Source of the DNA: Corella eumyota
Taxonomy: Eukaryota; Chordata; Ascidiacea; Phlebobranchia; Corellidae
Assembly: GCA_963082875.1 (NCBI GenBank)
Contig: OY720100.1
Span: 12,672,591 to 12,736,590 of the forward strand
Reading direction: 5' to 3'
DNA: 64,000 nucleotides
Shown in pieces: positions 12,301 to 24,000 of the stretch; the stretch's first letter is position 1, and the number at the start of each line of letters is the position of its first letter. Under the pieces are notes generated by a model, which worked only from the letters and a program-made list of their open reading frames with translations, had not been told where the DNA came from and ran no database searches. The translations under genes and the position numbers were made by a program.

Positions 12301-15300
12301 CAGGACAGACCGTTTTTGACTTTCAATTTTTTGGATCCCGAAATAATGTTAGTTCATTGGTAAGATATCTTTTAAATAGACAATTTCAACCTTTTTCCAC
12401 CAAGTTAACTGATGATTCAACTTTAGGTATTGAAGGATTTGTATATTTAACAAACACTATATATATGCCAGGTATTAAAAACTGTTTTGAATAAATTTTT
12501 GCTCATAATATTTCGTTAATATATTTTAATAACTTTAAAGTATGTGGTTACATGTATTGGCTATTTATTCAAATTAATTGTTAGTCTTAAATCCATTTAG
12601 TGCTAATTATTTTTTTAGAATTATCTTTAAAAATGTTGTTTGCTTAAATAGAATATATATTATATGTTAAATAAATATTGGTTTATTTTTACTATACTGT
12701 TTTTCAGTATGATTTATTTTTTGGATAAAAGAGATTTATAGTTTTTCTGTAAAACAAATAAATTATGTGCTGACAAAAATTGTTACAATTATACTGCTGT
12801 TAAAATTAACCTATTTCCTTAATATTTTTTTAAATTGTAGATGTACCAGAAAATGTAATAATTGGAGCAAAGTATTTAGATAACAACTGGGTTTGGCCTG
12901 ATCAAACTCCAGTTAACTTCTTTACATTACCACAAACTCCTTCTAATTTGTGCACAGCATTTCATTATGAAAATGGTTCTTGGAATCTAATACCAATTAA
13001 CTGTGCAAAAACTTACAACTTTGCCTGCCAATATCAATGTAAATAAACTTTATAAATTGATAATAAAATATAATTGAACTTCTAATTAATACTGTTGGTA
13101 ATTTAACTCAAACTTTTATTTTAGTGACCACACAAGCTTACCCTGTACAATGTGATGGTAACTCCATTAATGTAACCTGGAGTACAAATTTTTTATCACT
13201 TCAAACAATCTATTCTTACTTGACCTTTAATGTACAAGTAAGTTAATAAATAATTTCGTTGTTAAGAAGTCAATTTATTTTATTTGCAATTGGAAACACT
13301 GGATAATAGTTTTAACTTTTATAATACTTTAGGTGGATATTTTATTATCTGGGTTACAGAGTGTAATTTTATTAAATCACTACAGTTATATTCAATCGTA
13401 TGCTGTTGTTAAAGGTTTAACACCAAGAACTACCTACATAGCCAGGGTAAACATTAAGCATAAATTTAAGTAAAAAAAATGTTTTTGTGGATATTTTTTT
13501 TTCAATTAATTTGTCATATTGATGAAGTAAATTTTAATAGAATTCTTTTATATTGTTTGTAGGTAACAGTAACATTAGGTAATTGTGGTAATCAATCAGT
13601 AGCATCAAATTCAAGTGTTACAACCAGTTTTGGAATTCCTGATAACATAACTTTATCTTATGTTGATTCAACTCAACCTAATTGTATTATCAAGTGGCCA
13701 ATACCAACTAGTTATGTGGATGACATTTTATCATATGAAGTTAGGAATTAAATAATGGTTTTAAAAATTTAACATAATCTTGGTTAGGGTTAAAATATTA
13801 TAATTTTATTTTTATTTAGATTGAAGGTCAAAGCAACACAAACACATCATTGATTACCATTAATCCCAGCTCATTAACTACAATGGAAAATAAATACTTT
13901 ATGGAAATACTTTTAGATTTTCATAATTACAACAAAACTGTTATATTTAGGGTAATTTAAGAACAAACTATATTTTTTAATACAATATGATTAGAAGATG
14001 TTGTTTTAGATAAGAGCAAGTTCCTGTGAGGGTTTTGGAGAATGGGGAAATGTAAATGGAACTTGTGTTTCACCAATTAAAATAATAGAAACAGGTTAAC
14101 TTGTTTGTTTTTTGTATTTTTTATTTGCTGATTTTTATTATGTTATATACTTAATGGTCCAGCATAACAGTGGGTATACAAATATAAATATTTCTTATTT
14201 TTCAATTTTATTTAAATTGTTAAGTAAAACTGTTTTAAATACAAACAAATAAAATCCATTATTCTGATTTGTTTTGTATAAAACATTATTGATGTTGGCA
14301 TTTTTGGTATCCAATAACACATTGTCGGTTTTGGATCTTAATCTATTTGACTTGTGTTGTTACAGCATCAAGTACTAAACTAAATCCTGAATTTTAGGGT
14401 CTAACCATTTTTCATTATTGCATATATTGAACTTGTTTGTTTCTTTTATGCATTTGTAAAAACTTAGAAGCATGAATTGTTTTTAAATTAAATTTTTAGG
14501 TGGAAGGGATGGTAAATCTAGATCTGTTGTGTCTAAAGGAGCAATAATTGGTTCTATTGTTGGGGTGGTTGTAGTGTTAGTTATTATTGTGGTGGGTATT
14601 TGGATGGTGAAAAAAAGGTGAAACATATTTTTTTAAATAGTTGTAATTAACATTGAACTAAAGATAAGTATCTATTTATAAAAAGAACGTAAATTAAAAA
14701 TAAAGTACATACATCAATCTAAAATTAAATTTTAAATCGCGTTTTTTTAGGTTTCAAAAAAATGAAATTATGCAGAGGTCTACACAATCTGGTAAAAGTT
14801 TTTTTTTAACCAAAAGTTTAATTTTTTTTTTAATAACAGTGTAATGCTCTGACCTCTGAGTATATATTTAGTTGTGTTCTTATGCATATCGAACTTATTT
14901 TGAAATAGGATCTATTTTTAATTTTATAGGTACTGGAATTGAATCTCCATATGCTAATGTAGTTAACACAACTGCAGTAAATCAGGTTGGTTTTGGTTTA
15001 TTTAAATTGAAAAAACATTTTGTCAAAAGAAAAATAACTTAGATTCTGGTAAATACTTAAACTGCTGTAAATTGGGCACTTGGCTGCGTTTGAATATTAC
15101 TGCAAAATTTTCGCTAAGAAAAACCATTTTAAATTTTAAACACTAAATTATTGGCACCAGAAATGTTTTATTAATATTAAAAACAAAAATTTGCTTAACC
15201 TTTTTTACAATTAACTTTACGTCGTAATGTTGAGCAAATTTGTGAAAATGGGTTATTTTGTTAGCCTGCTTTTATAGCAACTCCTTTTATTTTTGTTTTT

Positions 15301-15378
15301 TGCTTGCTACCATAACAAACAATTTTTTAAAACAAATTTCCATTTTTTTAGAATTCTGTTTATGAAAACTACCGCTAA
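6326..15378 (+). CDS. R2: short-tailed C-type lectin / fibronectin III receptor without phosphatase domains
   Basis: Exons: 6326-6419, 6893-7069, 11721-11871, 12023-12138, 12304-12471, 12841-13038, 13125-13237, 13333-13446, 13563-13739, 13820-13951, 14010-14094, 14500-14617, 14751-14791, 14930-14985, 15352-15378. Together 1767 bases, about 588 aa, all phases consistent. Exon 1 is a signal peptide (FWIYTPILVVLCILTSSDG). Exons 2-4 look like a C-type lectin fold starting CSDSLIGIGDTIYSL, with A-x-x-x-C and GNLASI. Exons 5-6 look like a second one, ending NWVWPDQTPVNFF and FACQYQ. Exons 7-8 plus the start of 9, and the end of 9 to 11, form two fibronectin III domains (GLTPRTTYIA; FRIRASSCEGFGEW). 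Exon 12 is the membrane segment followed by KKR. The tail ends SPYANV and SVYENYR-stop. R5 continues into phosphatase exons, but here the frame ends. Intron 2 holds a hAT element. The first ATG is chosen; in-frame ATGs follow at codons 3 and 8. Confidence 0.85.
8542..8826 (-). pseudogene. Unrecognised 94-aa frame inside the hAT-like element
   Basis: The frame starts MIIKEREWERRMTRKKRKER and includes GWWRFKYVEK, a basic aromatic stretch that could be a transposase remnant. The identical translation occurs at 20241-20525, and part of it at 4840-4925, so it moves with the element and is not a host gene. No catalytic triad can be assigned. Confidence 0.35.
9042..10417. mobile_element. Mutator-like fold-back element with long terminal inverted repeats, nested in the hAT element
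   Basis: The ends read GGTAACCAGACACTTCGGCC and, on the other strand, GAATGCCAGACACTTCGGCC. The terminal arms are inverted copies of each other for roughly 350 bases (about 9050-9400 against 10060-10415). A 9-bp duplication GGCCTTGTC flanks it (9033-9041, 10418-10426). The empty site is seen in the R3 copy of the host element near 20731-20742 (GGCCTTGTCATAAC). Long inverted arms and a 9-bp duplication fit a non-autonomous Mutator-like element. No coding region is recognised. Confidence 0.8.
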
Positions 15379-16311
15379 CACTAACAGCTACATCAATTTC
15401 AGATATATAAACATGTAAATATTTGATTTTAATTATAATTTGGAAAATATCTGAATATGTTAATATTTGAGTTTTTTGTAGGGCTAGTTTTTCACCTGCT
15501 TTTTGAATTCAACTGTCCTAATAGCGCTTAATAAATTGTACTTCTCATAACTTATTTCTGTATAAATATTTTATTTTAATTTCTTTTTTTTTTGTTTATT
15601 ATATTTCCTGTCAATATTTTAATTGTTCACGTTTTTTCAACGTTTACTGCATTTTATAGTAATTTGAAACTTTTCCCAGTTCAATTTGTATTGAGACCCA
15701 AATGAACTTTGTTAATTATATTTCTATATTAAAGTGCACTTACAATAGACCGAAACTCTTACGTGCTTTACTTATCTACTAGCTAACTAGCACCGGTTTT
15801 ATTAGTAATCTAAGAATACGTAAATTGCCTTCGAAGCGTTTAACTATTAAAATAAGGGTAGAAATCAATATACTTTCCTTGTTATTTCATTTTTATAGCT
15901 AGTAAAAGGTTTTGTTCACATTATTGATAAAATTTTAAGATTTTTATTGACTCATGGATGTTACTTACGTATTACAAGGAAGTATAGTTGGTTACATGCA
16001 TAAAATCTCTATTCAGACAATACAATGTTCTAACATATTACACTGTGAATAAATGTTTATTTATAAGTCAGTTTAAATATTTAGAATGATATTAAATAGT
16101 AAAGAAATGTCATTTTGTCAATATATTGTAATATTTGCCTAATTTTTTCTAATTTAGCGTAAGAATTAATAGTTCGGTGGTGTTTAAAGGTTTCCGTAAA
16201 AGATAATACGTTTTCATTATGATAGTTGGATAAACAATTTTATAAGGTTTTTAGTTATATATTATTAAGTCAAAAAAATATATAAGTTTTGTTTTAAAAT
16301 CAAAGTAGATT
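15379..16311. other. R2 3' region, no gene seen
   Basis: The 3' untranslated region of R2 with a candidate AATAAA at 15530-15535. The rest is AT-rich DNA that is nearly the same downstream of R3 (25824-26747). Exons equivalent to the R5 D1 phosphatase are not visible here, so the deletion that removed the catalytic domain falls within this stretch. Confidence 0.6.
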
Positions 16312-17050
16312 CGTAGGTTTTATTTTTGCCTTTACGAGATACAGTTAGAGAGATTTTTTTGCGTGCATCTTATATATACAGGTTAGTCAACAACATTATT
16401 TTAAAATCTTTTTTAAATTAAGGATTAAGTTCTAAAAACTATTTGGTAGTTAGGTCAAATAATATTGATAGATTGAAAAGATTTCCTGAGACTAAGCTAA
16501 AGTGCTGAATTCATAAGTAGACCGCCAGTTTTTAATTTAGTATTTTTTTCCCAGAATGTGAAAGAAAGTGTGTAGCTGCACAAAATTCACAAGATGACAC
16601 TGCTGAGTTGTTTTGGTATATGGTTTCACACTGTCAACACGGTTTGGTAGTGTGGCAAACCGGTCATGGAAGGCTGTTTTAAAAAACTTCTTACTCTTTC
16701 ATCTAGCCACAACCAATTTGTAAGCTTTTAAAAATATGTATGTAAATATATTAAGTTTATAAGCATTTTTTTTTAAATTATCAAAAAATAAAAAAAAATA
16801 TTTTAAACTATTTTTAAAATTTTTACAAGCAATCCAAGTCAATAAATTATTTGACTTTGACCACTTGGAGTACTGACCACCCCACCAAGTGTTGGGGTCT
16901 TGCTTGATGTTATCAACAATCGAGGTAAAAACATAGTTTCAAAACATAAAATTCCATCTATTGCTACGTTTGCTACGTTTCTCAATATCTTCAAACCATT
17001 AAAACATATGGCAACTACGAATGATATTGAAATTTTGCCTACTGGATAGA
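16312..17050 (+). pseudogene. Relic of phosphatase D2 exons downstream of R2
   Basis: Decayed copies of R5 exons 25-28 and 30 in the right order. They are the CATCTTATATATACAG exon end (about 16365-16381), the AECVRK/AAQN exon (16556-16630), the GCIKKLLTLSS-like exon (16665-16720), the SINHLTLTTWS-like exon (16831-16925, with bases missing at the D2 WPD-like position) and the last exon (FVSQYLQTF-like, 16975-17025). Introns between them are shortened or lost and the frames are not maintained. The fragment encoding HCRNGCTRTG is absent. This shows that R2 derives from a full receptor phosphatase. Confidence 0.85.
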
Positions 17051-18011
17051 ATATAAAAGTTATAAAAACTTGTTAGTTATAAACCGTGCTCTACAAACCT
17101 TATTTGTTTATTATTACTTTGTTGAAAAAACTTGAAATTAAGAAATTTCCTACACAAAACTTTACACACTGTAGTGTTAAGCGACTGATATATATAAACT
17201 TATTTAAAAGTTTAAACAAAGATACACAAAGTAAACTTTAATATAATAAAATCTGTAACCCTATATTTTTTTACTCTAAGTGAATGATTATTTTTGCCAA
17301 ATAACTTGTATTTAATTTTAGATGATGTTGTTTTTGTGGAATTTTTATTATAGCATCAGTTTATTATGTATAAACTATAGTTCTATTTTATGTGTTGTTT
17401 ATATTAAAATTTATAAATTTTCTAAATTAAGTTTTTTATGTTATAAAGGCGGGTAAATGGCTACAACAAAAGTCTAGTTTTTCTTATAGCCTACACATTA
17501 TAACAATAGTGTTAACACTATGTACGGCTATGTTGTTTCTTCGTTAAAGTTAAGAAAAATTTAGGCATATTGTTTTTTAAGTTAGTAGTTTATGATTTAT
17601 TAAAAACTAAATATATATTGGTAAAGGAATTTTTGCCTAAATGGATCACGTTAAAATCATACAAACATTACTTAATACTATTTTAGTTAGGCAATCATGA
17701 AAATATAAAATTTTAGATATTAAGAAGAAGTCTTTGTTAAAAATAAAATTAAAATTTGGCTCGTTCTTATTAAAATCTTTTTTAGGTAAAAAAACAAGTG
17801 TCATACAACAAATATAAGTCAAAAGTATTTTCACAATTCAAAGTATTTACGTGTTGTTTTTCTTTCTTACCGCTTCATCGTCCGCTTCAAGAGGAAATTG
17901 TTAAGCTAATATATAAATATGCCTAGGCTGTGAGTAGGTGTTTATGCTTTTACTTTAATTACTTGATTTTTTTTGTTTAAGTCGTTTATAGATATAACGT
18001 AGTTAGGCTAT
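17051..18011. other. R2-R3 spacer and R3 upstream region
   Basis: Non-coding AT-rich DNA. It holds the empty target site TGTACGGC (17521-17528) of the hAT element seen before R2, and the TATA-like box TATATAAATA at 17910-17919, about 95 bases before the R3 ATG. No gene is seen. Confidence 0.6.
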
Positions 18012-21000
18012 ATGTTAATGCAATATAAGAAAATGCCACACGAAAATTTTTGGATTTATACACCAATATTAGTTGTTTTATATATTTTAACTTCAAGTGA
18101 CGGAGGTAATATATTAACTAAAAAGTGATTAATATTATTAAGTCATTTTTTATTTGATATAGTGTATACTACTTTTGTATTTATCATGTTAATTTTTCAT
18201 TAATTGCTAAAAATAAAATTTAATGTATAAGTAAGTCTATCTACGTGAATTCCGTGATCTCTACCGTTACTATGTTGTAGGGTTTAATATAAAGTATAAG
18301 CAGAAAGTAATTGTCTAATTTACAAATCCAAAAATCTATTGACAATAAATCTAACCTAAAATCGCTAATTCAATTTGAAGAAAAAATAATAAGTACAATA
18401 TAATAATATCGATTGGGGGATTTTTTATATTTTTAAATCGCGTGGACTTATTTTTAAATCGCGTGGACCAAATCAACTTAGTTTTGTTCTTTTAATCGTA
18501 AACGGTTAATTACTTAAGTTTTAAGAATTAAAAAATGTAGATGGAAGCTTAATATATTGGTATTATTCAAACATAAATATATATGTTTACTTAGCGTGCA
18601 GCGACAGTTTAATTGGAATTGGAGATACTATATACAGTTTATCAGACAAACGACTTAATGTTGAAAATGCTGAGAATTTTTGTCAGGAAAATGGCGGAAA
18701 TTTGGCTTCAATTCGAGATCAACAAACAAATGATTTCTTTAATAATCTTATTAACGACAAATACAGAAATGGTAAAACTTAAGTTCAAATATATGTCAAT
18801 TTATAATTTTTTTAGGTGTAAAGAATAAATGGGTCATCAATACATTACAAAGGATGTAGTACTTAAAAATAATGCTAATTTTGTACTAACTGACAATCAA
18901 TATCTACATTAAGTCTCAGTAACTTTGATTTCATATCTAATTTAAAGTGTGGTCTATATAAGTAAAATTTATATCATTTACTACTGCACATAATATATAT
19001 ATACTTAGTGGCGGCTCATGGGTCAAATAAATGGGGGGGCTAATTTAAGAAGATCACAACACCACTAGGGGGGTCTGAAAATTTTTTTTTTAATTAAAAA
19101 TTTTTAAATTTATTGGCCGTAAACACGCTATTTTTACATTTAATAGTTTACACGGCGTACCTAACGCAACGTTACGCAAGTTTGCAAGCGGTATACTTTA
19201 ATTAGAAAATTTTATTAAAATTAAAAAAAAATAAATTCTTAGAACTCGTAAAGTTACGTAACGCAACGTTACCGTGTCGTGTGAACAGGCCTTAAGTTAA
19301 AAAAATTTCTCCTAGCCAGTGTTGAGAATATTTAAAAAAAATTACTAATAAATATTAAGTTAGCATGATTTTTATCTTAGTTTTTTAATTTAATTTTTGT
19401 TTATTTATTATTGTCTAATCCTTTTATAATATAAAACGTTTTTTGTATATTTTTAAATTTCCATTCTAAAAGAGCGTGAATTGACAAAATAAAAAGCAAA
19501 AGAGCATAAAAGATTTATTTTATTAGGCATCTATTAAGTTTAAAACTAAAAACATGGGAAAAAATAATGGTGCAAGTTATGTAACAACTGACAATACATT
19601 TAAAAGAAAAAATATAAAAAAACAATTTATTGATCGCTCTTGTTTATCTTGTCAGCTCTTCTAAAAAATAACATGATATATCATTAGGTATTGTTAAGAC
19701 ACAACAGGTTATAAAGTTTTTGTTAATAATCTTCTTTTTTTTTTCTTTTAAATAAATATATTTTAAAAGTATATTAGACTTAGCTGTATGCTAAACAATT
19801 ACCTAGAGAGTAAGTCTTATAGTTAAAATTTAAAAATTATTCAAAGTTTTTTCAAATTGTTTTAATAAAAACATAAATAATATCATATACAAGGTACGAA
19901 TTAACGTTTAAAAAACGATTCGCTAAAAATGAGGTAGCATCATTTTTAGAGCAGTTATTAGGTTCAAATTATAATCTTCATTTTTTTGTAACACTTGACG
20001 AGTTGCGTGGCATTTTTAAAATGTAATGTATTGTTAAACAATCGTTAAGAATATTTCGCACAGAAAACGAAACATTTTTGATTACTTTAAAGCTGTGTTA
20101 TATATTTAAAAAATTGCGCAACAATTAAACGAACTCAGGAGCGAAATTTAAGCATTGCCAAAATATGGAAAGTTATTGTTATTAAATGCCCTATAGTAAC
20201 CTACATTTACGCAGGATTATGTCGATGTATTTAAATTAGTCTAAACCCGTTTAAAATAGATCGTAAAAATAAATAAATACACACAAAGTTTTATTATTGC
20301 CTTAACCTTTTTTGGTTGATTCGCTATTTCTAATATATTTGTAAAAAAACGATTCGCTAATTTTAAAAAACGATTCGCATTTACCGAATAGCGACCCGTT
20401 ATTTCGTTTCCTGATATATTACAAATCTCTCCCACCTTCTCCACATACTTAAATCTCCACCACCCCCTCTCCTTCCTCTTTTTCCTAGTCATTCTTCTTT
20501 CCCATTCTCTTTCTTTTATAATCACAACATCAACCCATGTATATGTTGTTTTACTCTTTTGTTAAAGTGTTTGTGTAATGTACATAACTATAAATTTATA
20601 AATAGCCTATGTTTTAAAAATAGGCTATTTAACTAATGGACTATTCAAAAAGTAGCTATTTTTACATAACTTACTTTAATTTAAAAGCAATTTTTCCACC
20701 CATTGCACATGTCTTATCATGAAGGATCATTGGCCTTGTCATAACAAAACTGTTTAACAGAATAACCATTTACGATAAATCTAAAAAGAATTGCAAATTG
20801 TATTAATATTAATCAATTTATTTGCTTGAGCAACAATAAAATCAACCTTACTACTGTTAGTGTATTCCACCAACACAGTTCTAATATTAAACAGACAGAC
20901 AGAAAAGTGTATTTAATGACTGTTGCACTTACCAAATGCTCCTGTAAAATGATGTCTGAGGTATTAGCTGCAACTAACTAAAATATTCCTCGATTACAAA

Positions 21001-24000
21001 AGTTTGCTGTTTAATTAACTTTTATTTAATTAACAGCAGTTTGACAAAGTTGCCTAGAATGTGCCCTTTTTCTTTCAACTTTTTCATTGTAATTTTCGAT
21101 GGCATCCTAATCTGTGACTTAATATTTACAGTCACTAGTAAAGTATGTACATTGCATGTTTTTTTTTCTTTGGCAAACTTAATTTATGCTCCTTTGACAG
21201 GCAGGCAAACAGGCAAGCTGCCCTTGAGCCAACTTGTCAGGCAGTAAATCTATTATGATTATCTTTAAAAACTTGCCTTAATCAAAATTAAAAGCATTTA
21301 TTTACATATAATTGTTTAAAAGGAATGCAAAAATTGATTTAAACTTGCTGCTTTAGCTTTAGCGAAGCTTAAGAGCGACCTTTTCATCATAAATTTAATT
21401 TGAGAATATACCCGATTGAACAACTATTATTTCTATTGTTTTAACTTAAAAATATTATTTAAGGCCTTAAAACTTTCTTAAATAATAATGCAATACCCAG
21501 TTTACTTCTATTTTATTTTATTTTTGTTTAATAGTTAAACAAAACTGATAAAATTTGTTAATATACAACATTTAAAATTGTCAAAATATTTTGCAACTCT
21601 ATGGTGTTCTTAGCCCACATTTTGATCAAAGTTCTCAACTTTTTTTTCAAATTTCGAATTCTGACACCCTCACATGTTTAAGCTACGTTTGAAAATTTTG
21701 CGTATTTCGTTGCCAAAATGGTGCTATTTTTTTTAATATTTTTAAATAATTTTAACGAAAAACATTGCAAAAAAATAAATATTATTTAAAAAAATAATAC
21801 ATAAATTTAAAAAAAAAACATTTAAAAAAGTTGGTGGTTTTAGCCCCATAGACGAACTGCCACTGTATATACTACTTAAAGTTTTTCTTTAAATGTTTTG
21901 CATGGTTGGGCAATACTTATTTTTGTACAATGACATAAATTTATTTTTAATAAAAGGGTTGCAAAGAGTGTGGATATTTTACAAAAGAGTAAATAGTGGA
22001 CCTGATTATGGTCGAGGATACAGATATGCTTTATCACCTGAAGAAACAGACGGTTGGATGAGTGCTGGACGTTTGGGAGATATTGCTTATGTTGATCTTT
22101 ATAAAAGGTTTACATTATAACGTACTATCTATAAAGCAATAAAATTATTTTTTTGAGACCTATCCTAAAATGATCAAATATAAACATTATATATGTATAC
22201 AAAATTTTAACCGGTTTGGTTTATTTTATAATTTGTTTCCAATAAAATTTATTTTTAGTTTAAGACCAGGATTTACACAACCTCTCACGTTTTGTCAATA
22301 TCAATTAACAAGATGGGGTATAACAGTGGGACCTAGACCTGCAAGTCCTGCTTGTGGCGATCAACCTGCTACTGGTAAATATGTGTTAAATTATATAGTA
22401 ATTATGTATTCATGTTGTTATTTTATATATATACACAGTATTTTCAAAATAAACAATTTAAAAATATAGAAAAAAACATTTTAATTGATTTTTGAATGGT
22501 TGCTTGCTATTAAATTAAATTTGTATATATATTATATATAAACAGGACAGACCGTTTTTGACTTTCAATTTTTTGGATCTCGAAATAATGTTAGTTCATT
22601 GGTAAGATATCTTTTAGGTAGAGATACTCAACCTTTTTCCACCAAGTTAACTGCCACTGATGATTCAAGTCTTGGTATTGAAGGATTTGTTCATGTACAT
22701 AACACTATATATGTACCAGGTATTTAAAACTGTTTTAACTGATCAATTTTTGCTTATAATAATTCTTTGAGATTTACTAAGCTACCATGTTCGGCACTGT
22801 GGTGTAGTGGTAAAAACACTTGCTATACCACATATGGTCGTGGGCTGAGCCATCACTTAATCAGCAGCATAAGTATTTGGCATTTATAATTTATAATATT
22901 TCAAACTGCCACAGGCAACTCGAGACTTGGTCGGGGTAGCAGTTGTTACTCTATGTTTAGGTCGCGCATTCGACCTTCTCACATTAAGAATAAAGATATA
23001 TACATAAAAAATATACATATATATTTTAATAATTTTGAGGTTTGGTTTGATAACTTTGCATATATTGGCGTTTTTTTATTGTTAGCCTTAAATCTATCAA
23101 GTGCTATTGATTTTATTAGAAATATCTTTGAAAATGTTGTTTGCTTAAATAGAATACATATTAAATGTTAAATAAATATTGGTTAAATTTTAATGTACTG
23201 TTTTTCAGTATGATTTATGTTTTGGATAAAAAATATTTATAGTTTTTCTGTAAAACAATTAAACTATGTCTTGACAAAAATTGTAACATATATACTGCCA
23301 TTAAAATCAACCTATTTCATTAATATTTTTTTAAATTGTAGATGTACCAGAAAATGTAATAATTGGAGCAAAATATTCAGATAACAACTGGGTTTGGCCT
23401 GATCAAACTCCAGTTAACTTCTTTACATTACCACAAACTCCTTCTAATGTGTGCACAGCATTTCATTATGAAAATGGAACTTGGAATCTAATTACAATTA
23501 ACTGTACAGAAACATACAACTTTGCCTGTCAATACCAATGTAAAAAAACTTTATAAATTCATAATAAAATATATTTAAACTTCTAATTAATATTGTTGGT
23601 AATTTAAATCAAACTTATATTTTAGTGACCACACAAGCTTATCCTGTACAATGTGATGGTAACTCTATTAATGTAACCTGGAGTACAAATTTATTATCAC
23701 TTCAAACAATATATTCTAATTTGACCTTAAATGCAAAAGTAAGTTAGTAAAAAAATGTTGTTGTTAAGAAGTTAATTTATTTTATTTGCAATTGGAAACA
23801 CTGGATAATAGTTTCAACTTTTATAATACTTAAGGTGTTTATTCTATTATCTGGCTCACAGAGTGTAATTTTATCAAATCACTACAGTTATAATCAATCT
23901 TATGCTGTTGTTAGTGGCTTAACACCTAGAACTACCTACATAGCAAAGGTAAACATTAAACATAAATTTAAGTAAATCAATGTTTTTGTGAATATTATTT

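Noticed and set aside
22953-23171. 72-aa plus frame in R3 intron 5
   Set aside because: It starts within the SINE tail and runs through intron; no support as a gene.
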